Notes: a model not told the origin generated them from the sequence alone. 64,000 nucleotides of DNA from Chitinophaga japonensis (GCF_007830125.1 NZ_VLLG01000002.1:2054550-2118549); one strand, 5' to 3'. Positions 1 to 8,860 are shown, counted from the first letter of the stretch. Numbers and translations: made by a program.

Positions 1-742
1 GCGTATCCTTCGTTTACCAAGCGTAAAGGCAACACAGGTCCGTTTCAATATCACCGCTTCGAAAAGCTGCCCCGTAATTGCTAATATTGGAATTTACCAT
101 GCACCGCAAATCCTGGATGTTCCAGCTATTACCAGGAATCAACCCGGTGAGATAACCATCACCCCGGTTGACGGGGAGTCGGTGGTTTACTATACCCTGG
201 ATGGCAGCACGCCCACCGCGAAATCGGGTAAGTATACCGGGCCCTTTCCAACAGAAGGGAAAGTGGAGGTAAAGGCCATAGCTTATGATCCCATTTCGGG
301 CAAAAGCAGCCCTGTGTGCCATGAAAGATTCGACATCTCCCGGAAAAGCTGGAAAATTATGGGAACGGACGATGAAAAGGCATACGCCATCCTGGATGGC
401 AACCCTGCTACAGCATGGCATCAAAGTAATAACATGAAAATGCCTGTTGACCTGGTCATCGACCTGGGTAGCGAGCAAGATCTATGCGGCTTTAGATACT
501 TTCCTGACCAGGGGATTGGAGGGCCAGGCATCATTACCCGCTACCAGTTTTATGTTTCGGGGGACAATGAAGAATGGGCACTGGTAGATCAGGGCGAATT
601 CTCCAACATTAAGAACAATCCTTTGGAGCAAATCAAAAAGTTTGAAGCTGTAAAGGCCCGCTATATCAGGCTCAGGGCTTTGAGTAATACGAAGGGCAAC
701 AATGATATAGGATATGCTGAAGTAGATGTGATTACAAAGTAG
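1..742 (+). CDS. C-terminal part of a GH29-like alpha-L-fucosidase (5' end outside window)
   Basis: The reading frame is open from base 2, so the N-terminus and any catalytic domain lie upstream of the window. About 246 residues are visible. Roughly residues 45-110 form a chitobiase-C / Fn3-associated type domain (YYTLDGSTPT, then KAIAYDP). Residues 115-246 form an F5/8 type C (discoidin, CBM32-like) sugar-binding domain with ILDGNPATAWHQ, VIDLGS, ARYIRLRA and a C-terminal AEVDVITK strand. This tail, preceded by the stretch ITASKSCPVIANIGIY, is the usual C-terminus of Bacteroidota GH29 alpha-L-fucosidases, which remove fucose from host or plant glycans in the periplasm. The enzyme class is inferred from the accessory domains only; another glycoside hydrolase with the same tail is possible. 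Confidence 0.7.
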   Translation, partial: RILRLPSVKATQVRFNITASKSCPVIANIGIYHAPQILDVPAITRNQPGEITITPVDGESVVYYTLDGSTPTAKSGKYTGPFPTEGKVEVKAIAYDPISGKSSPVCHERFDISRKSWKIMGTDDEKAYAILDGNPATAWHQSNNMKMPVDLVIDLGSEQDLCGFRYFPDQGIGGPGIITRYQFYVSGDNEEWALVDQGEFSNIKNNPLEQIKKFEAVKARYIRLRALSNTKGNNDIGYAEVDVITK

Positions 743-778
743 TCAAAATAAGAGCATTAGGTTTGTTGCGCTACAATG

Positions 779-803
779 AAAAAGGCCGCTCATTGCGGCC
801 TTT
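779..803 (-). terminator. Rho-independent terminator of tRNA-Leu
   Basis: A perfect 9-bp stem (AAAGGCCGC / GCGGCCTTT) with a 5-base loop lies just downstream of the tRNA on the minus strand, which ends in a short T run. It may also stop read-through from the fucosidase gene on the plus strand. Confidence 0.7.
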
Positions 804-826
804 CTGACTCGTTGATAATTAACCGG

Positions 827-908
827 TGCGGGTGGAGGGACTCGAACCCCCATGCCGTGAAGCACCAGATCCTAAGTCTGGCGTGTCTACCAATTTCACC
901 ACACCCGC
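827..908 (-). tRNA. tRNA-Leu (anticodon UAG)
   Basis: Read on the minus strand, the 7-bp acceptor stem pairs GCGGGTG with CACCCGC, followed by discriminator A. The anticodon stem CCAGA/TCTGG encloses the loop CTTAGGA, giving anticodon TAG. The T arm contains GGTTCGAGTCC, and the long variable arm typical of a class II tRNA is present. The 3' CCA is not fully encoded. Confidence 0.95.
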
Positions 909-945
909 AGTGATGTCCTGTTTCTCCCAACAGGGAAAAGGTCTG

Positions 946-953
946 CAAAGGTA
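946..953 (-). promoter_or_regulatory. -7 box of the tRNA-Leu promoter
   Basis: TACCTTTG on the minus strand matches the Bacteroidota -7 consensus TAnnTTTG, 37 bases upstream of the tRNA 5' end. No clean TTTG -33 element is seen at the expected distance. Confidence 0.5.
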
Positions 954-1041
954 TTATTTTTTGGGAATTAAAAAAATGCAGGTAGGGGTCTGTGGTAACC
1001 ACGCACACTTTTTGCGCGTCTCCTCCATAAAACCATGCATT

Positions 1042-1509
1042 ATGAACATTACCAGCGTTTTTGACCACCAGCAACCCATTCCGCAAAGGTACACCTGCCT
1101 GGGGGCTAATGTAAACCCTCCCCTGGAGTTTCATGGCATTCCCGCCGGCACGCTGAGCCTGGTGCTTATTTTTGAAGATACGGACGCCACTCCCAAACCC
1201 TGGACCCACTGGATGGTGTTCAACATACCGGCCAGCACCACCATGGTGGCGGAAAATTCCATCCCGGCGGGCGGAATGGAGGGGCTGGCCAATAACCATA
1301 GTTTCGGCTACGAAGGCCCCTGCCCTAAATACTTTGCCGGCACCCATCACTACTGGTTCCGGTTATATGCGCTGGACACGGTGCTGGACCTGCCTGCCGC
1401 CACAGAGCGGGAAACCGTGGAAGCCGCTATGGAGGACCATGTGCTGGCATACGCCATGCTGATGGGAACATGCACCGCTGCGGAACAACCGGTTAAAACC
1501 GTGCAATAA
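1042..1509 (+). CDS. YbhB/YbcL family (Raf kinase inhibitor-like, PEBP fold) protein
   Basis: This 155-residue cytosolic protein belongs to the phosphatidylethanolamine-binding-protein family, whose bacterial members have no settled function. The family signature is clear: DTDATPKPWTHW at 46-57, followed by NIP; GPCP at about 92-95; and HHYWFRLYALD from about 101. These residues line the small anion-binding pocket. I chose the ATG at 1042 because the frame upstream of it runs back through the tRNA-Leu region. The gene stands alone between the tRNA and a VOC protein. There is no signal peptide. Confidence 0.9.
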   Translation: MNITSVFDHQQPIPQRYTCLGANVNPPLEFHGIPAGTLSLVLIFEDTDATPKPWTHWMVFNIPASTTMVAENSIPAGGMEGLANNHSFGYEGPCPKYFAGTHHYWFRLYALDTVLDLPAATERETVEAAMEDHVLAYAMLMGTCTAAEQPVKTVQ

Positions 1510-1561
1510 ACGCAACAACACGTTGTCGAAATCGTACAATTTTCAACGGCAGGCGTTGCCA

Positions 1562-1569
1562 TAATTTTG
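1562..1569 (+). promoter_or_regulatory. -7 box for the VOC protein gene
   Basis: TAATTTTG matches TAnnTTTG and lies 17 bases before the ATG at 1587. A -33 TTTG is not visible, so this is a partial promoter match. Confidence 0.4.
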
Positions 1570-1586
1570 CCGTAAAACGCATTATT

Positions 1587-2006
1587 ATGCCAAATACAGA
1601 CATGCAACTGATCCCCTACCTGCACTTTGCAGGCAACTGTGAAGCGGCGCTGAACGCCTATCGCCAGGTATTTAACGGGGAAATTGAACAACTGAACCGC
1701 TATGACAGCGCGCCCATGCCGGTGCCGGAGGACCACAAGCAGCAGGTGCTGCATGCGCAGTTCCGCTTTGGCAATAACCGCTTCATGGCCTGCGATGTTT
1801 TTCCCGGCCAGGAGCCTGGTGAGGGGAATAATGTAACACTCAGCATCGGGCTCACGGATGAAGCGGCCGCCAAAAAAGTGTTCGGGCAACTAGCGGAAGG
1901 CGGGCAGGTCACGATGCCGCTGGAAAAACAATTCTGGGGCGCGCTGTTCGGTCAGCTCACAGACCGTTTTGGCGTGCGCTGGATGGTGAATTGCACGCAG
2001 GAGTAA
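1587..2006 (+). CDS. PhnB-like VOC (glyoxalase-fold) protein
   Basis: This 139-residue single-domain protein is of the PhnB / 3-demethylubiquinone-methyltransferase-like VOC group. It opens with LIPYLHFAGNCEAALNAY, the usual start of this group. It continues with the first beta-alpha-beta-beta-beta module (HAQFRFGNNRFMACDV) and ends in FWGALFGQLTDRFGVRWMVN, the signature of the second module. Members usually act as dimers; many have no known substrate. The gene converges on the LytTR regulator, with only 5 bases between the stop codons. Confidence 0.88.
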   Translation: MPNTDMQLIPYLHFAGNCEAALNAYRQVFNGEIEQLNRYDSAPMPVPEDHKQQVLHAQFRFGNNRFMACDVFPGQEPGEGNNVTLSIGLTDEAAAKKVFGQLAEGGQVTMPLEKQFWGALFGQLTDRFGVRWMVNCTQE

Positions 2007-2011
2007 CCGCC

Positions 2012-2719
2012 TCAGCCGGCTTCGCCATTCCAGATCCTGTTCACAGCATCAGCATAGGCCGCGCCTATGCTGATGCTGGCCTGCGGCAGGTACAGGTAAT
2101 TACGGTCTATGCGCTCCACCTTGCTGTTGGCTACTATAAAAAAGCGGTGCACGCGGGTAAACAGCTCACCCGGCAGCAGGGCCAGCGCTTCCTGCATGGA
2201 GAGGCGGGCCAGTATCTTACGGTCCTTCAGTACAAAATTTACATAATTGCCGGCGCTTTCCAGGTACAGGATATCATCCAGCCGCACCTTGCACTGCTCA
2301 TAACCGCTCTTGATGAATATATGGTCCGGTGCTTCCCCGGCGGTCGTATGCTGCTGTTTTAACTGCAGCAGGTAATGCGCTTTATTGCAGGCTTTCAGGA
2401 AGCGGGTCAGGGAAAAGGGCTTCAGCAGGTAGTCAATAGCGTCCAGCTCAAAGCTCTGTACCGCATGCTCGGAATAGGCGGTAGTGAAAACCACCATGGG
2501 CGGGTTGGACAGGCTGGTGAGGAGATCAATGCCGGAGATGTCTGGCATCCGGATGTCCAGGAACAGCAGGTCCGTGCTTTCCTTGTTCAGATGTTCCATG
2601 GCTTCAAAGGCATTGGTGAAGCAGCCCTTCATTTCCAGGAACGGCACTTTGGCCGCATGCGCTTTTATCACAGACAATGCTACCGGTTCATCATCAATGG
2701 CAATGGCGGTTAAGGTCAT
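2012..2719 (-). CDS. LytTR-family response regulator
   Basis: This 235-residue regulator has an N-terminal receiver domain (1-120) and a C-terminal LytTR DNA-binding domain (about 135-230). The receiver shows the acidic pair DD at 9-10, phosphoacceptor D55 in LFLDIRMPD, the switch threonine in VVFTTAYS and K100 in LLKPF. The LytTR part includes LYLESAGNYVNF and FTRVHRFFIVA. Its ATG overlaps the stop of the DUF4407 gene by 4 bases (ATGA). It is therefore translationally coupled to DUF4407 and belongs to the operon that starts with the LytS-type kinase at 5218. It probably receives phosphate from that kinase. Confidence 0.95.
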   Translation of the reverse strand: MTLTAIAIDDEPVALSVIKAHAAKVPFLEMKGCFTNAFEAMEHLNKESTDLLFLDIRMPDISGIDLLTSLSNPPMVVFTTAYSEHAVQSFELDAIDYLLKPFSLTRFLKACNKAHYLLQLKQQHTTAGEAPDHIFIKSGYEQCKVRLDDILYLESAGNYVNFVLKDRKILARLSMQEALALLPGELFTRVHRFFIVANSKVERIDRNYLYLPQASISIGAAYADAVNRIWNGEAG

Positions 2720-3696
2720 ACCACATTGTTTTTCCGGTATCCAAGATAAACATTATTATAGTCCATCAGCTTATCATATTCGCCTTTGGGCATCAGCAGC
2801 TTGCTAAGCAGCGGCATGATCTCTATCAGGGTAATGATCAGCACGATCAGGCGATAGCGCTGCCGCAGCGGCGGGTGCTCCTCCGTAAGCGTTTGCAGCG
2901 CCTCCGTTTGCGCCAGGAATCCATCCGTCAGTGTAGCCATATAAGCCTGCTCCTTTACCCGGTTCTCCTGCCACATTTCCGCCAGCCCTTCCTGCCGTTC
3001 CTGCTGCCGGGGCGCCAGCTCGCGCTGCAAGGTTGCCAGCTCCTGCTCCGCTTTCAGGTATTCTGTTTTTTTAATGCGGGCTATGCTGGACGCGCCTACC
3101 TGGCCGGTACCGCCGGTGCCGTCTGTTTCTTTTATATAATCGTCCTTATAGGCTTTTACCTGCGCGGTTTTCTGCTGTAGCTGTTGCTCCCATTGCTGCA
3201 GGTCGCCTTGCAGGGTGGCCTTGTGCTCCGCGTTCAGCGCGGCCAGCTCCCCGCGGAATTTTTCCAGTTTGCCCTGCCGGTCCAGCACAAGTTGTGCCTG
3301 TATATCCCGCTGGAAGAGCATGAGCACAATGGGCTGGGAAATGAACAGGCCAATGGTGAGGGCCAGGAGTAAACGAAAGGCCACCGGTAGGAACTTCCGG
3401 TGGCCTGAGCCCGACATGGCCGCTATCAGGCTGCGGTCAATAGACAGGATGGCAAAACCAAAGAAAAACGCCAGTCCTGCCACAACCAACTCATCATCTG
3501 TTACGGTGGAAAAGAAGTAGCCCCAGGCCAGGGTGGCAAACAGCCAGGTAACCAGTACCGATATGCCGATGATCCGGTACCGCTCCCGGTCTGTACGGCA
3601 TTCCTTTAATATGTTTGCATCTGCGGCCGCCAGCCACCAGAGGAACCTGCTTATCCCGTCTGCTGCCGGCGTAGTAATAGGTGGTGATTGCTCCAT
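2716..3696 (-). CDS. DUF4407 membrane protein
   Basis: This 326-residue integral membrane protein matches what is known of DUF4407. It begins with FLWWLAAADANILKEC. Two hydrophobic segments follow near residues 45-90 (ISVLVTWLFATLAWGYFF and VVAGLAFFFGFAIL), then SIDRSLIA, and a third segment at about 105-130. A long charged, Gln/Glu-rich coiled coil spans about 135-265, and there is a C-terminal membrane segment (LIVLIITLIEIMPLLSKLL). The function of the family is unknown. It sits between a sensor kinase (10 bases upstream) and its likely response regulator (4-base overlap), so it may modulate or sense for that pair. Confidence 0.88.
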   Translation of the reverse strand: MEQSPPITTPAADGISRFLWWLAAADANILKECRTDRERYRIIGISVLVTWLFATLAWGYFFSTVTDDELVVAGLAFFFGFAILSIDRSLIAAMSGSGHRKFLPVAFRLLLALTIGLFISQPIVLMLFQRDIQAQLVLDRQGKLEKFRGELAALNAEHKATLQGDLQQWEQQLQQKTAQVKAYKDDYIKETDGTGGTGQVGASSIARIKKTEYLKAEQELATLQRELAPRQQERQEGLAEMWQENRVKEQAYMATLTDGFLAQTEALQTLTEEHPPLRQRYRLIVLIITLIEIMPLLSKLLMPKGEYDKLMDYNNVYLGYRKNNVV

Positions 3697-3706
3697 TCGT
3701 TCGTTT

Positions 3707-5218
3707 TTATCTGCCCACGGTAATGGTCAGGTGCACAAAATATTCAGTAGCGGTTTGCCGTATATTCAGCTCATGCCGGTCCGGGTACAACAGCGCCAGC
3801 CGGTTCTTTACATTGCTCAGCCCAATACCCCTGCCTTCCGGGGCCGTATCATTTTCCGGCCGGGGATGCGTGGTATTGTAGGCGTCAAAATAAATATGCT
3901 GCGCATCGCAGGAGAGGGAGATAGCGATCTTTGAGCGCTTGCGCAGGCTGATACCGTGTTTGAAGGCGTTTTCCACGAAGGGGATCAGCAGCATGGGCGC
4001 TATGTTGTGATGGCAGTGTGTTTCATCTATGTTCACATCTATCTGTATGTCCGGCGACGCCTGTGTGCGCAGCCGCTGCAGGGCGATATAATTGTGCAGG
4101 TAGGCTACTTCCTTGTGCAGGGATATCTTTTCCTGGTGATTTTCATCCAGCATAAAGCGCATCATATCTCCCAGCCGCTGGATGCCTTCGCTGGTGTTCA
4201 CCGCATTTTCCTGCAGCGCGCTGCCATAGAGGGTGTTCAGGGCATTGAACAGGAAATGGGGGTTGATCTGCGAGCGCAGGAAATCCAGGTTAGCGGCGGA
4301 ATGGCCCAGCGCCATCTGCAGGTTCAGCATAGCGGCTTTGCGGTCTTCCCCGGTAGTGTAAAGCCACCAGGCCAGGGGCAGCAGCGCCACCAACTGCACC
4401 AGGAACATGCATAGCATCAACACGAATATCATTTCCGGGCGGTAACGGGTAAGCACCAGCGCCAGGAGGTATACAACGAGCCCGGTAGCCAGCGAGGAGA
4501 ACAGGATGTCCCTCCACAGGATCAGCTTGCGATGGTGCGCCTGCTCATACTGCGGGAACACCCGGTTGTACCAGATGTAAAAAACAGCCGCATAATAAGG
4601 CCCGCCGCATAAAAGCACCAGGAAAAGCTCGCGGGAACGGATGCCCAGCGCAAATACCAGCAGCGCCAGCCAGACCGCCCCTATGAGCACCCGCTCATTC
4701 GCAATCCGCGGGCGGCCGTGCAGGTATTGAAAATAGATGTGCCGCCCGGCGTAGTACACCACGTAAATAATAGCATAGAACGCCGTGGTAATAAAGGCCG
4801 ATTTGGCAAAGTACATATGCGCGCCTTTTACAGAGCTGTATACACCGAGCAGGTAGCCATAGCGGTAGGAGTAGGCTACCATGATCCCCAGAAACACCAG
4901 CGCCAGCGTTACCACAACCAGTAAGAGGCCGGGCAGCCAGCGCTGCTGTTCCAGGAACCTGGGCACTACCAGCATATTCAGGAAAAGAAAGGCGGCGTAT
5001 ACAATGGTAATGTGCGCCAGCAGCGGCAGCACATAATGGATATAGTAGTCAAATACCTGGTGGTATTGGTGAAACTTGTGACCGTAGATCCGCTGCAGCT
5101 CAAATACGTTATGGTTAACGCTCTGGTATAGCAGGGGGAACAGCAATAGCAGGAAGATGGCCGTAGCGGCGCCAAATTCTAGTTTCTTGAAAGGGATCAT
5201 TGTTAAAACTTTCAGCAA
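3707..5218 (-). CDS. LytS-type sensor histidine kinase (His_kinase family)
   Basis: This 503-residue kinase has multiple membrane segments over roughly residues 12-290, then a short linker and a His_kinase (PF06580-type) domain. The phosphoacceptor is H321 in SQINPHFLFNALN. A degenerate HATPase_c domain follows, with the N box at MLLIPFVENAFKHGI and the G box at GRGIGLSNVKNRL. It is the first gene of a three-gene operon with DUF4407 and a LytTR regulator. A second ATG six codons in (MIPFKK) is an equally good start. The ligand is unknown; the polytopic N-terminus suggests sensing within or near the membrane. Confidence 0.93.
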   Translation of the reverse strand: MLKVLTMIPFKKLEFGAATAIFLLLLFPLLYQSVNHNVFELQRIYGHKFHQYHQVFDYYIHYVLPLLAHITIVYAAFLFLNMLVVPRFLEQQRWLPGLLLVVVTLALVFLGIMVAYSYRYGYLLGVYSSVKGAHMYFAKSAFITTAFYAIIYVVYYAGRHIYFQYLHGRPRIANERVLIGAVWLALLVFALGIRSRELFLVLLCGGPYYAAVFYIWYNRVFPQYEQAHHRKLILWRDILFSSLATGLVVYLLALVLTRYRPEMIFVLMLCMFLVQLVALLPLAWWLYTTGEDRKAAMLNLQMALGHSAANLDFLRSQINPHFLFNALNTLYGSALQENAVNTSEGIQRLGDMMRFMLDENHQEKISLHKEVAYLHNYIALQRLRTQASPDIQIDVNIDETHCHHNIAPMLLIPFVENAFKHGISLRKRSKIAISLSCDAQHIYFDAYNTTHPRPENDTAPEGRGIGLSNVKNRLALLYPDRHELNIRQTATEYFVHLTITVGR

Positions 5219-5328
5219 TGATAGCGATCTATAGCAAGTGCGGATGGAAAATGGGACGAACCACCACTAAAATGGGATGGAAAATCGAAAATTTGTCGTA
5301 ACTTTTATAGACCCAAATTATAACCTAT

Positions 5329-6546
5329 ATGAAAACCGTAACTTTACGCAAATTCCCTACTTTTTTCAGCTTTACATGCGGCATATTCTTATGTTGCGCT
5401 GCAGTGGCGCAGCAGCGGCAGGGCAATGCCTACGCCGTTACTGCAGACACTATCGGCGGCCTGAACTGGAACGTGCTGCGACTGATAGATATGAATGACG
5501 GCGCTGCCGTCAACCGCCTGGGCAAAGCGCCGGCTGCGGCGCCCGGCGTGCAAACCGCTAAGAACCATGCCGGCAAAGTAGCCGCCTGCGCTTTTGACAA
5601 CACCACGCATCGCCTGTTCTTTGCTACCATGCATACCAACGAGCTGTATGCCGTGAACCTGAACAGCAATAATGCTGCTCCCATAAAAGTAGCGGACCTG
5701 CGGGTAAACGATCCGTTCATCAGCCACCCCGAAGAGAACAATATCAGCCGCATGGTGATCGGCGCAGACGGCAACGGCTATGCGCTGACCAATGATGCGG
5801 AGCACTTTTTTGTTTTTGCCACCACCGGGCAGCAGGTGCAGTTCCGCGACCTGGGCAGCCTGAAAGATGCGGCCACCAACGGGCAAAACTCCATCCATTC
5901 CTTTTGCACCGGCTGGGGCGGCGACCTGGTAGCCGACAAGTACGGCTACCTGTACCTGGTAAACCTTTATAACCGGGTGTTCAAGATAGACGTGAACAGC
6001 CTGGAAGCCACCTACACCGGCATCATACAGGGATTACCGCAGGGCTTTTACACCAATGGCGCCGCCGTGGATGACAACGGGCAGGTGGTATTGAGCTGCT
6101 CTACCTATAAGCAGGGATATTTCCTGCTGGATATGTCCAGCCTGAAAGCCACCGCCATTCCCAACAAACGTAACGACGTGTTCAACGCATCTGACCTGGC
6201 CAGCGCCAACCTGCTGTTCCAGGATAAAAAAGACATTACGCCCATTGCCATTACGCCGGGCAGCATGGGCGCGGACAGCAGTAATATCAATATCTGGCCC
6301 AACCCTGTACCGCTGGCGGGCAATACGTTCAATGTAGCTTTCAATGCCCTGGATAAAGGAGATTATATCATCCAGTTGGTGGATATGGACGGTAAAGTGG
6401 TGGTAAGCAAAGCCGTAAGGGTAGGCTCCAAACGCCAGACCATCGCGGTGAACTATGGTGCCGGCATTTCCGGCGGGCTGTACGTGGTGCAGGTGCTGAA
6501 CCGTAATAACGTGACCCAGACCGCCCGCAAGCTATTCATCCTGTAA
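5329..6546 (+). CDS. Secreted protein with T9SS type A sorting domain
   Basis: This 405-residue protein has an N-terminal signal peptide (residues 1-28, ending CCAAVAQ). The C-terminal ~85 residues are a type IX secretion sorting domain: NIWPNPVPLAG starts it, YIIQLVDMDGKVV follows, and GGLYVVQVLNRN...KLFIL closes it. The part between (30-320) reads like a beta-propeller of repeated strand-turn units (FFATMHTNELYAVNL, DKYGYLYLVNLYNRVFKI, AAVDDNGQVVLSCS), with no catalytic signature that I recognise. It is probably exported and anchored or released at the cell surface. It faces away from the LytS operon and ends at a strong terminator. Confidence 0.85.
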   Translation: MKTVTLRKFPTFFSFTCGIFLCCAAVAQQRQGNAYAVTADTIGGLNWNVLRLIDMNDGAAVNRLGKAPAAAPGVQTAKNHAGKVAACAFDNTTHRLFFATMHTNELYAVNLNSNNAAPIKVADLRVNDPFISHPEENNISRMVIGADGNGYALTNDAEHFFVFATTGQQVQFRDLGSLKDAATNGQNSIHSFCTGWGGDLVADKYGYLYLVNLYNRVFKIDVNSLEATYTGIIQGLPQGFYTNGAAVDDNGQVVLSCSTYKQGYFLLDMSSLKATAIPNKRNDVFNASDLASANLLFQDKKDITPIAITPGSMGADSSNINIWPNPVPLAGNTFNVAFNALDKGDYIIQLVDMDGKVVVSKAVRVGSKRQTIAVNYGAGISGGLYVVQVLNRNNVTQTARKLFIL

Positions 6547-6566
6547 TTGTTTTTTATATACTACCG

Positions 6567-6599
6567 GCGGGCCTCCTGTAAGGGAGGCCCGCTTTTTTT
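6567..6599 (+). terminator. Rho-independent terminator
   Basis: A 10-bp GC-rich stem (GCGGGCCTCC / GGAGGCCCGC) is followed by seven T. It ends the T9SS protein gene. The last T of the tract is also the first base of the minus-strand acyltransferase stop codon. Confidence 0.92.
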
Positions 6600-7786
6600 C
6601 AGGCGGCCGCCTTCGGTATGCGCCAGCCTGCTTTGATAAACCGTTTGCCCAGCGCAATAAAAGGCTTTTCTATCCACAGGTAAAGCGCATAGGAGATCAG
6701 CAGGTTGGCCGCCAGGAAAAGGATACAGGCGATTACCGCATTGGCTATTTTGCCAAAGGGCGCATAGGTTATCACCATGCGGATGACGCCCGGCATCACG
6801 ATCATGTGTATGAGGTAAAGCGAGTAGGATACATCGGCGCCAAAAGCGCCCACCTTACCGGACAGCGCCCGCTTGATCCCTTCTATGACCGCGCTGATGC
6901 CGGGATGGGCATACTTTTTTATCTCCCCCGAGAACAGCAGGATCACAATACTCAGTATAGTCATTACCGTTAGTGGGCCAGTAAACGGGAGTATGATCAG
7001 CGTCCAGGCAGCGAGGTGGAACAGCTTTGCCCGGCCCTGGAGGTAGGCGGCCAGCAACATGCCCAGCAGGAAGTAATGCAGGGAATAGAACAGCAGCGAG
7101 GGCGCCTGGAAACTGATGATCCGGCCGCCGCCCGCCCAGGTGCCGAATAGTTTTTCCACGGCGATGACCGCCACCAGGGAAAAGAGAATGAGCTGCACCA
7201 TCCGCTGTTTTACCACCTGCCCGTTCTTAAAGAACAGCAGGAACAGCAAGGGGAACAGCATGTAGAACTGCATTTCCAGCGAGAGGCTCCAGGCCGGTCC
7301 CAGTATGCTGGTGTTCACGCCGGGCAGCAGCCCATGCAGGAACGTGAGGTGCAGCAGCAGATCGCTGAAAGTAGGATAGGCGGCAGGGTTATAAGTGGTA
7401 GTAAAGTGCGCTTCCCTGCCGGTGAAGTAATGGTAATTGAAGTATACGCTGTCGTAATTATATTGGAAAAAATTATAGGCCGCTATCAACGCTACAAAGT
7501 ACAGCGGGTAAAGCCGGAACAGCCTTCTCAGCCAGAATTTCCGGAAAGTGCCCGCTTCCGAAGGCGGCTCTTCCTCTTCCCTTTTAAGGTACTGGTACAT
7601 CATCAAAAAGCCGGTAATGACCATAAACCCGTCTACTGCAGGCCCGTTGGTCATGAGGATGTTGCCGAGCACCGGTATCTTCACGAATGCCGCGCCCCCG
7701 ATGTATTTGTAAAAATGCCCCAGCGCTACCCATAGCGCCAGTACGAATCTTAATCCGTTAAGAAAGGTGGTGTCCAGGTTCTTCAT
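6599..7786 (-). CDS. Acyltransferase 3 (OafA/YrhL-type) membrane protein
   Basis: This 395-residue polytopic protein is of the acyltransferase-3 family, which O-acylates surface or secreted glycans from the inner membrane. Features seen: the N-terminal motif TTFLNGLRFVLALWVALGHFYKY, which carries the conserved catalytic His of the family; a loop RKFWLRRLFRLYPLYFVAL with the conserved Arg-rich R-LYP motif; SLSLEMQFYMLFPLLF; and about ten hydrophobic segments. The C-terminus holds SYSLYLIHM. No lipopolysaccharide or capsule genes adjoin it, so the acceptor cannot be predicted. Confidence 0.92.
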   Translation of the reverse strand: MKNLDTTFLNGLRFVLALWVALGHFYKYIGGAAFVKIPVLGNILMTNGPAVDGFMVITGFLMMYQYLKREEEEPPSEAGTFRKFWLRRLFRLYPLYFVALIAAYNFFQYNYDSVYFNYHYFTGREAHFTTTYNPAAYPTFSDLLLHLTFLHGLLPGVNTSILGPAWSLSLEMQFYMLFPLLFLLFFKNGQVVKQRMVQLILFSLVAVIAVEKLFGTWAGGGRIISFQAPSLLFYSLHYFLLGMLLAAYLQGRAKLFHLAAWTLIILPFTGPLTVMTILSIVILLFSGEIKKYAHPGISAVIEGIKRALSGKVGAFGADVSYSLYLIHMIVMPGVIRMVITYAPFGKIANAVIACILFLAANLLISYALYLWIEKPFIALGKRFIKAGWRIPKAAA

Positions 7787-7922
7787 CTTGCATGGTTTTG
7801 CAGGCAGGCGATAAATAGCTACTGTATACAGTTGGCTGCATAGATATGGTCATGTAAGTTTAGCCAAATCCGCCCGTTCCGACAATCCATTCCCCGGAAT
7901 CTACTAATATTGCTAAGGGATG

Positions 7923-7970
7923 GCCCCGCTAAACGGGGCGGCATGTTACTAGTTTAAATAAACTGCCGCC
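7923..7970. other. Palindromic intergenic region upstream of the AraC regulator
   Basis: The 213-base gap between the acyltransferase and the AraC gene holds a GC hairpin (GCCCCG / CGGGGC, 7923-7939), an AT palindrome (AGTTTA-AA-TAAACT, 7951-7964) and a wider pair GGCGGCA / TGCCGCC (937-943 with 964-970). The AT palindrome could be an operator for the adjoining regulator; this is inference. Confidence 0.35.
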
Positions 7971-7999
7971 GGTCAGGTAAAAAAAATGTTGTTTTGTAT

Positions 8000-8860
8000 A
8001 TGCCTTCACGCCAAAAGCAAGCGATACCTGTTCATAGCCTGGAAGACCGCAGTCCGGTAGGCCTGGAAATACATTTCGTGGATGATGTAAAGAGCCGGGT
8101 GATCCGGGACGGCATGGGCGCTCACCGGGATGATCATCACATTTTTATCCTGCTGGAAACCGGCTTCACCCGGATTATGGTGGATTTCCAGGTACAGGAG
8201 GTGACCGGGCCGGCTATTTTTTACGTGCTGCCGGGGCAGGTGCACCAGTATATTGATTCCGCCAAAGCCAGCGGGTGGTTTGTAGCAGCATCCAGCCTGC
8301 TGGTGGGCGAGCTTTATCAGCCCGTACTGAACGACAACGTGCATAAGGGACCTGCGCCCCTTAGCGGGAAGCAACTGGAGGCTTTCAGCGGCTTATGCCG
8401 CCTGCTGGAGCAATCCCGTTCGGCCGCTGCGGCGCCGTTTTCCAGGCCGGTCTTACACTCGCTGGTCGCTGCCCTTGCTGGTATGACAGCCGGGGTGTAC
8501 ACCGAATACAAGGGCCGTGACAAGCAGGCCCTACGCGGAGCGGCTATTACCGCCGCTTTCCGGCAACTGCTGGCGGCGGAATATAAGACCATGAAAAGCC
8601 CGGCGGACTATGCCCGCAAAATGAATCGCTCCCTTTCCTACCTCAATGAGACTGTAAAGGCCAGCACCGGCTTCCCGGTCAGCTACTGGATACAGCAGGA
8701 AACCATGCAGGAGGCCAGGCGCCTGTTATACTATACCCGTTTAAGCGTCAAGGAAATTGCCTACCAGTTGGGGTACGACGACCCAACCTATTTCTCCCGG
8801 CTGTTCAAAAAAGTGGTGGGCCTCACCCCCGGTGAGTACCGGGATCGTTACCGCGAATAA
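8000..8860 (+). CDS. AraC-family transcriptional regulator
   Basis: This 286-residue regulator has an N-terminal cupin-like sensing domain (about 20-130; DDHHIFILLETG, FYVLPGQVHQY) and a C-terminal pair of helix-turn-helix motifs (about 195-285). The second HTH carries the family signature SVKEIAYQLGYDDPTYFSRLFKKVVGLTP, read here in two overlapping blocks. A TTG two codons upstream is possible; I prefer the ATG at 8000. It precedes a siderophore-interacting protein by 83 bases on the same strand and may control it, but many such regulators act elsewhere. Confidence 0.92.
   Translation: MPSRQKQAIPVHSLEDRSPVGLEIHFVDDVKSRVIRDGMGAHRDDHHIFILLETGFTRIMVDFQVQEVTGPAIFYVLPGQVHQYIDSAKASGWFVAASSLLVGELYQPVLNDNVHKGPAPLSGKQLEAFSGLCRLLEQSRSAAAAPFSRPVLHSLVAALAGMTAGVYTEYKGRDKQALRGAAITAAFRQLLAAEYKTMKSPADYARKMNRSLSYLNETVKASTGFPVSYWIQQETMQEARRLLYYTRLSVKEIAYQLGYDDPTYFSRLFKKVVGLTPGEYRDRYRE

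Noticed and set aside
826..1041. In-frame upstream extension of the YbhB-like gene
   Set aside because: It runs through the tRNA-Leu gene region and lacks any family similarity; the ATG at 1042 gives a normal-length protein.
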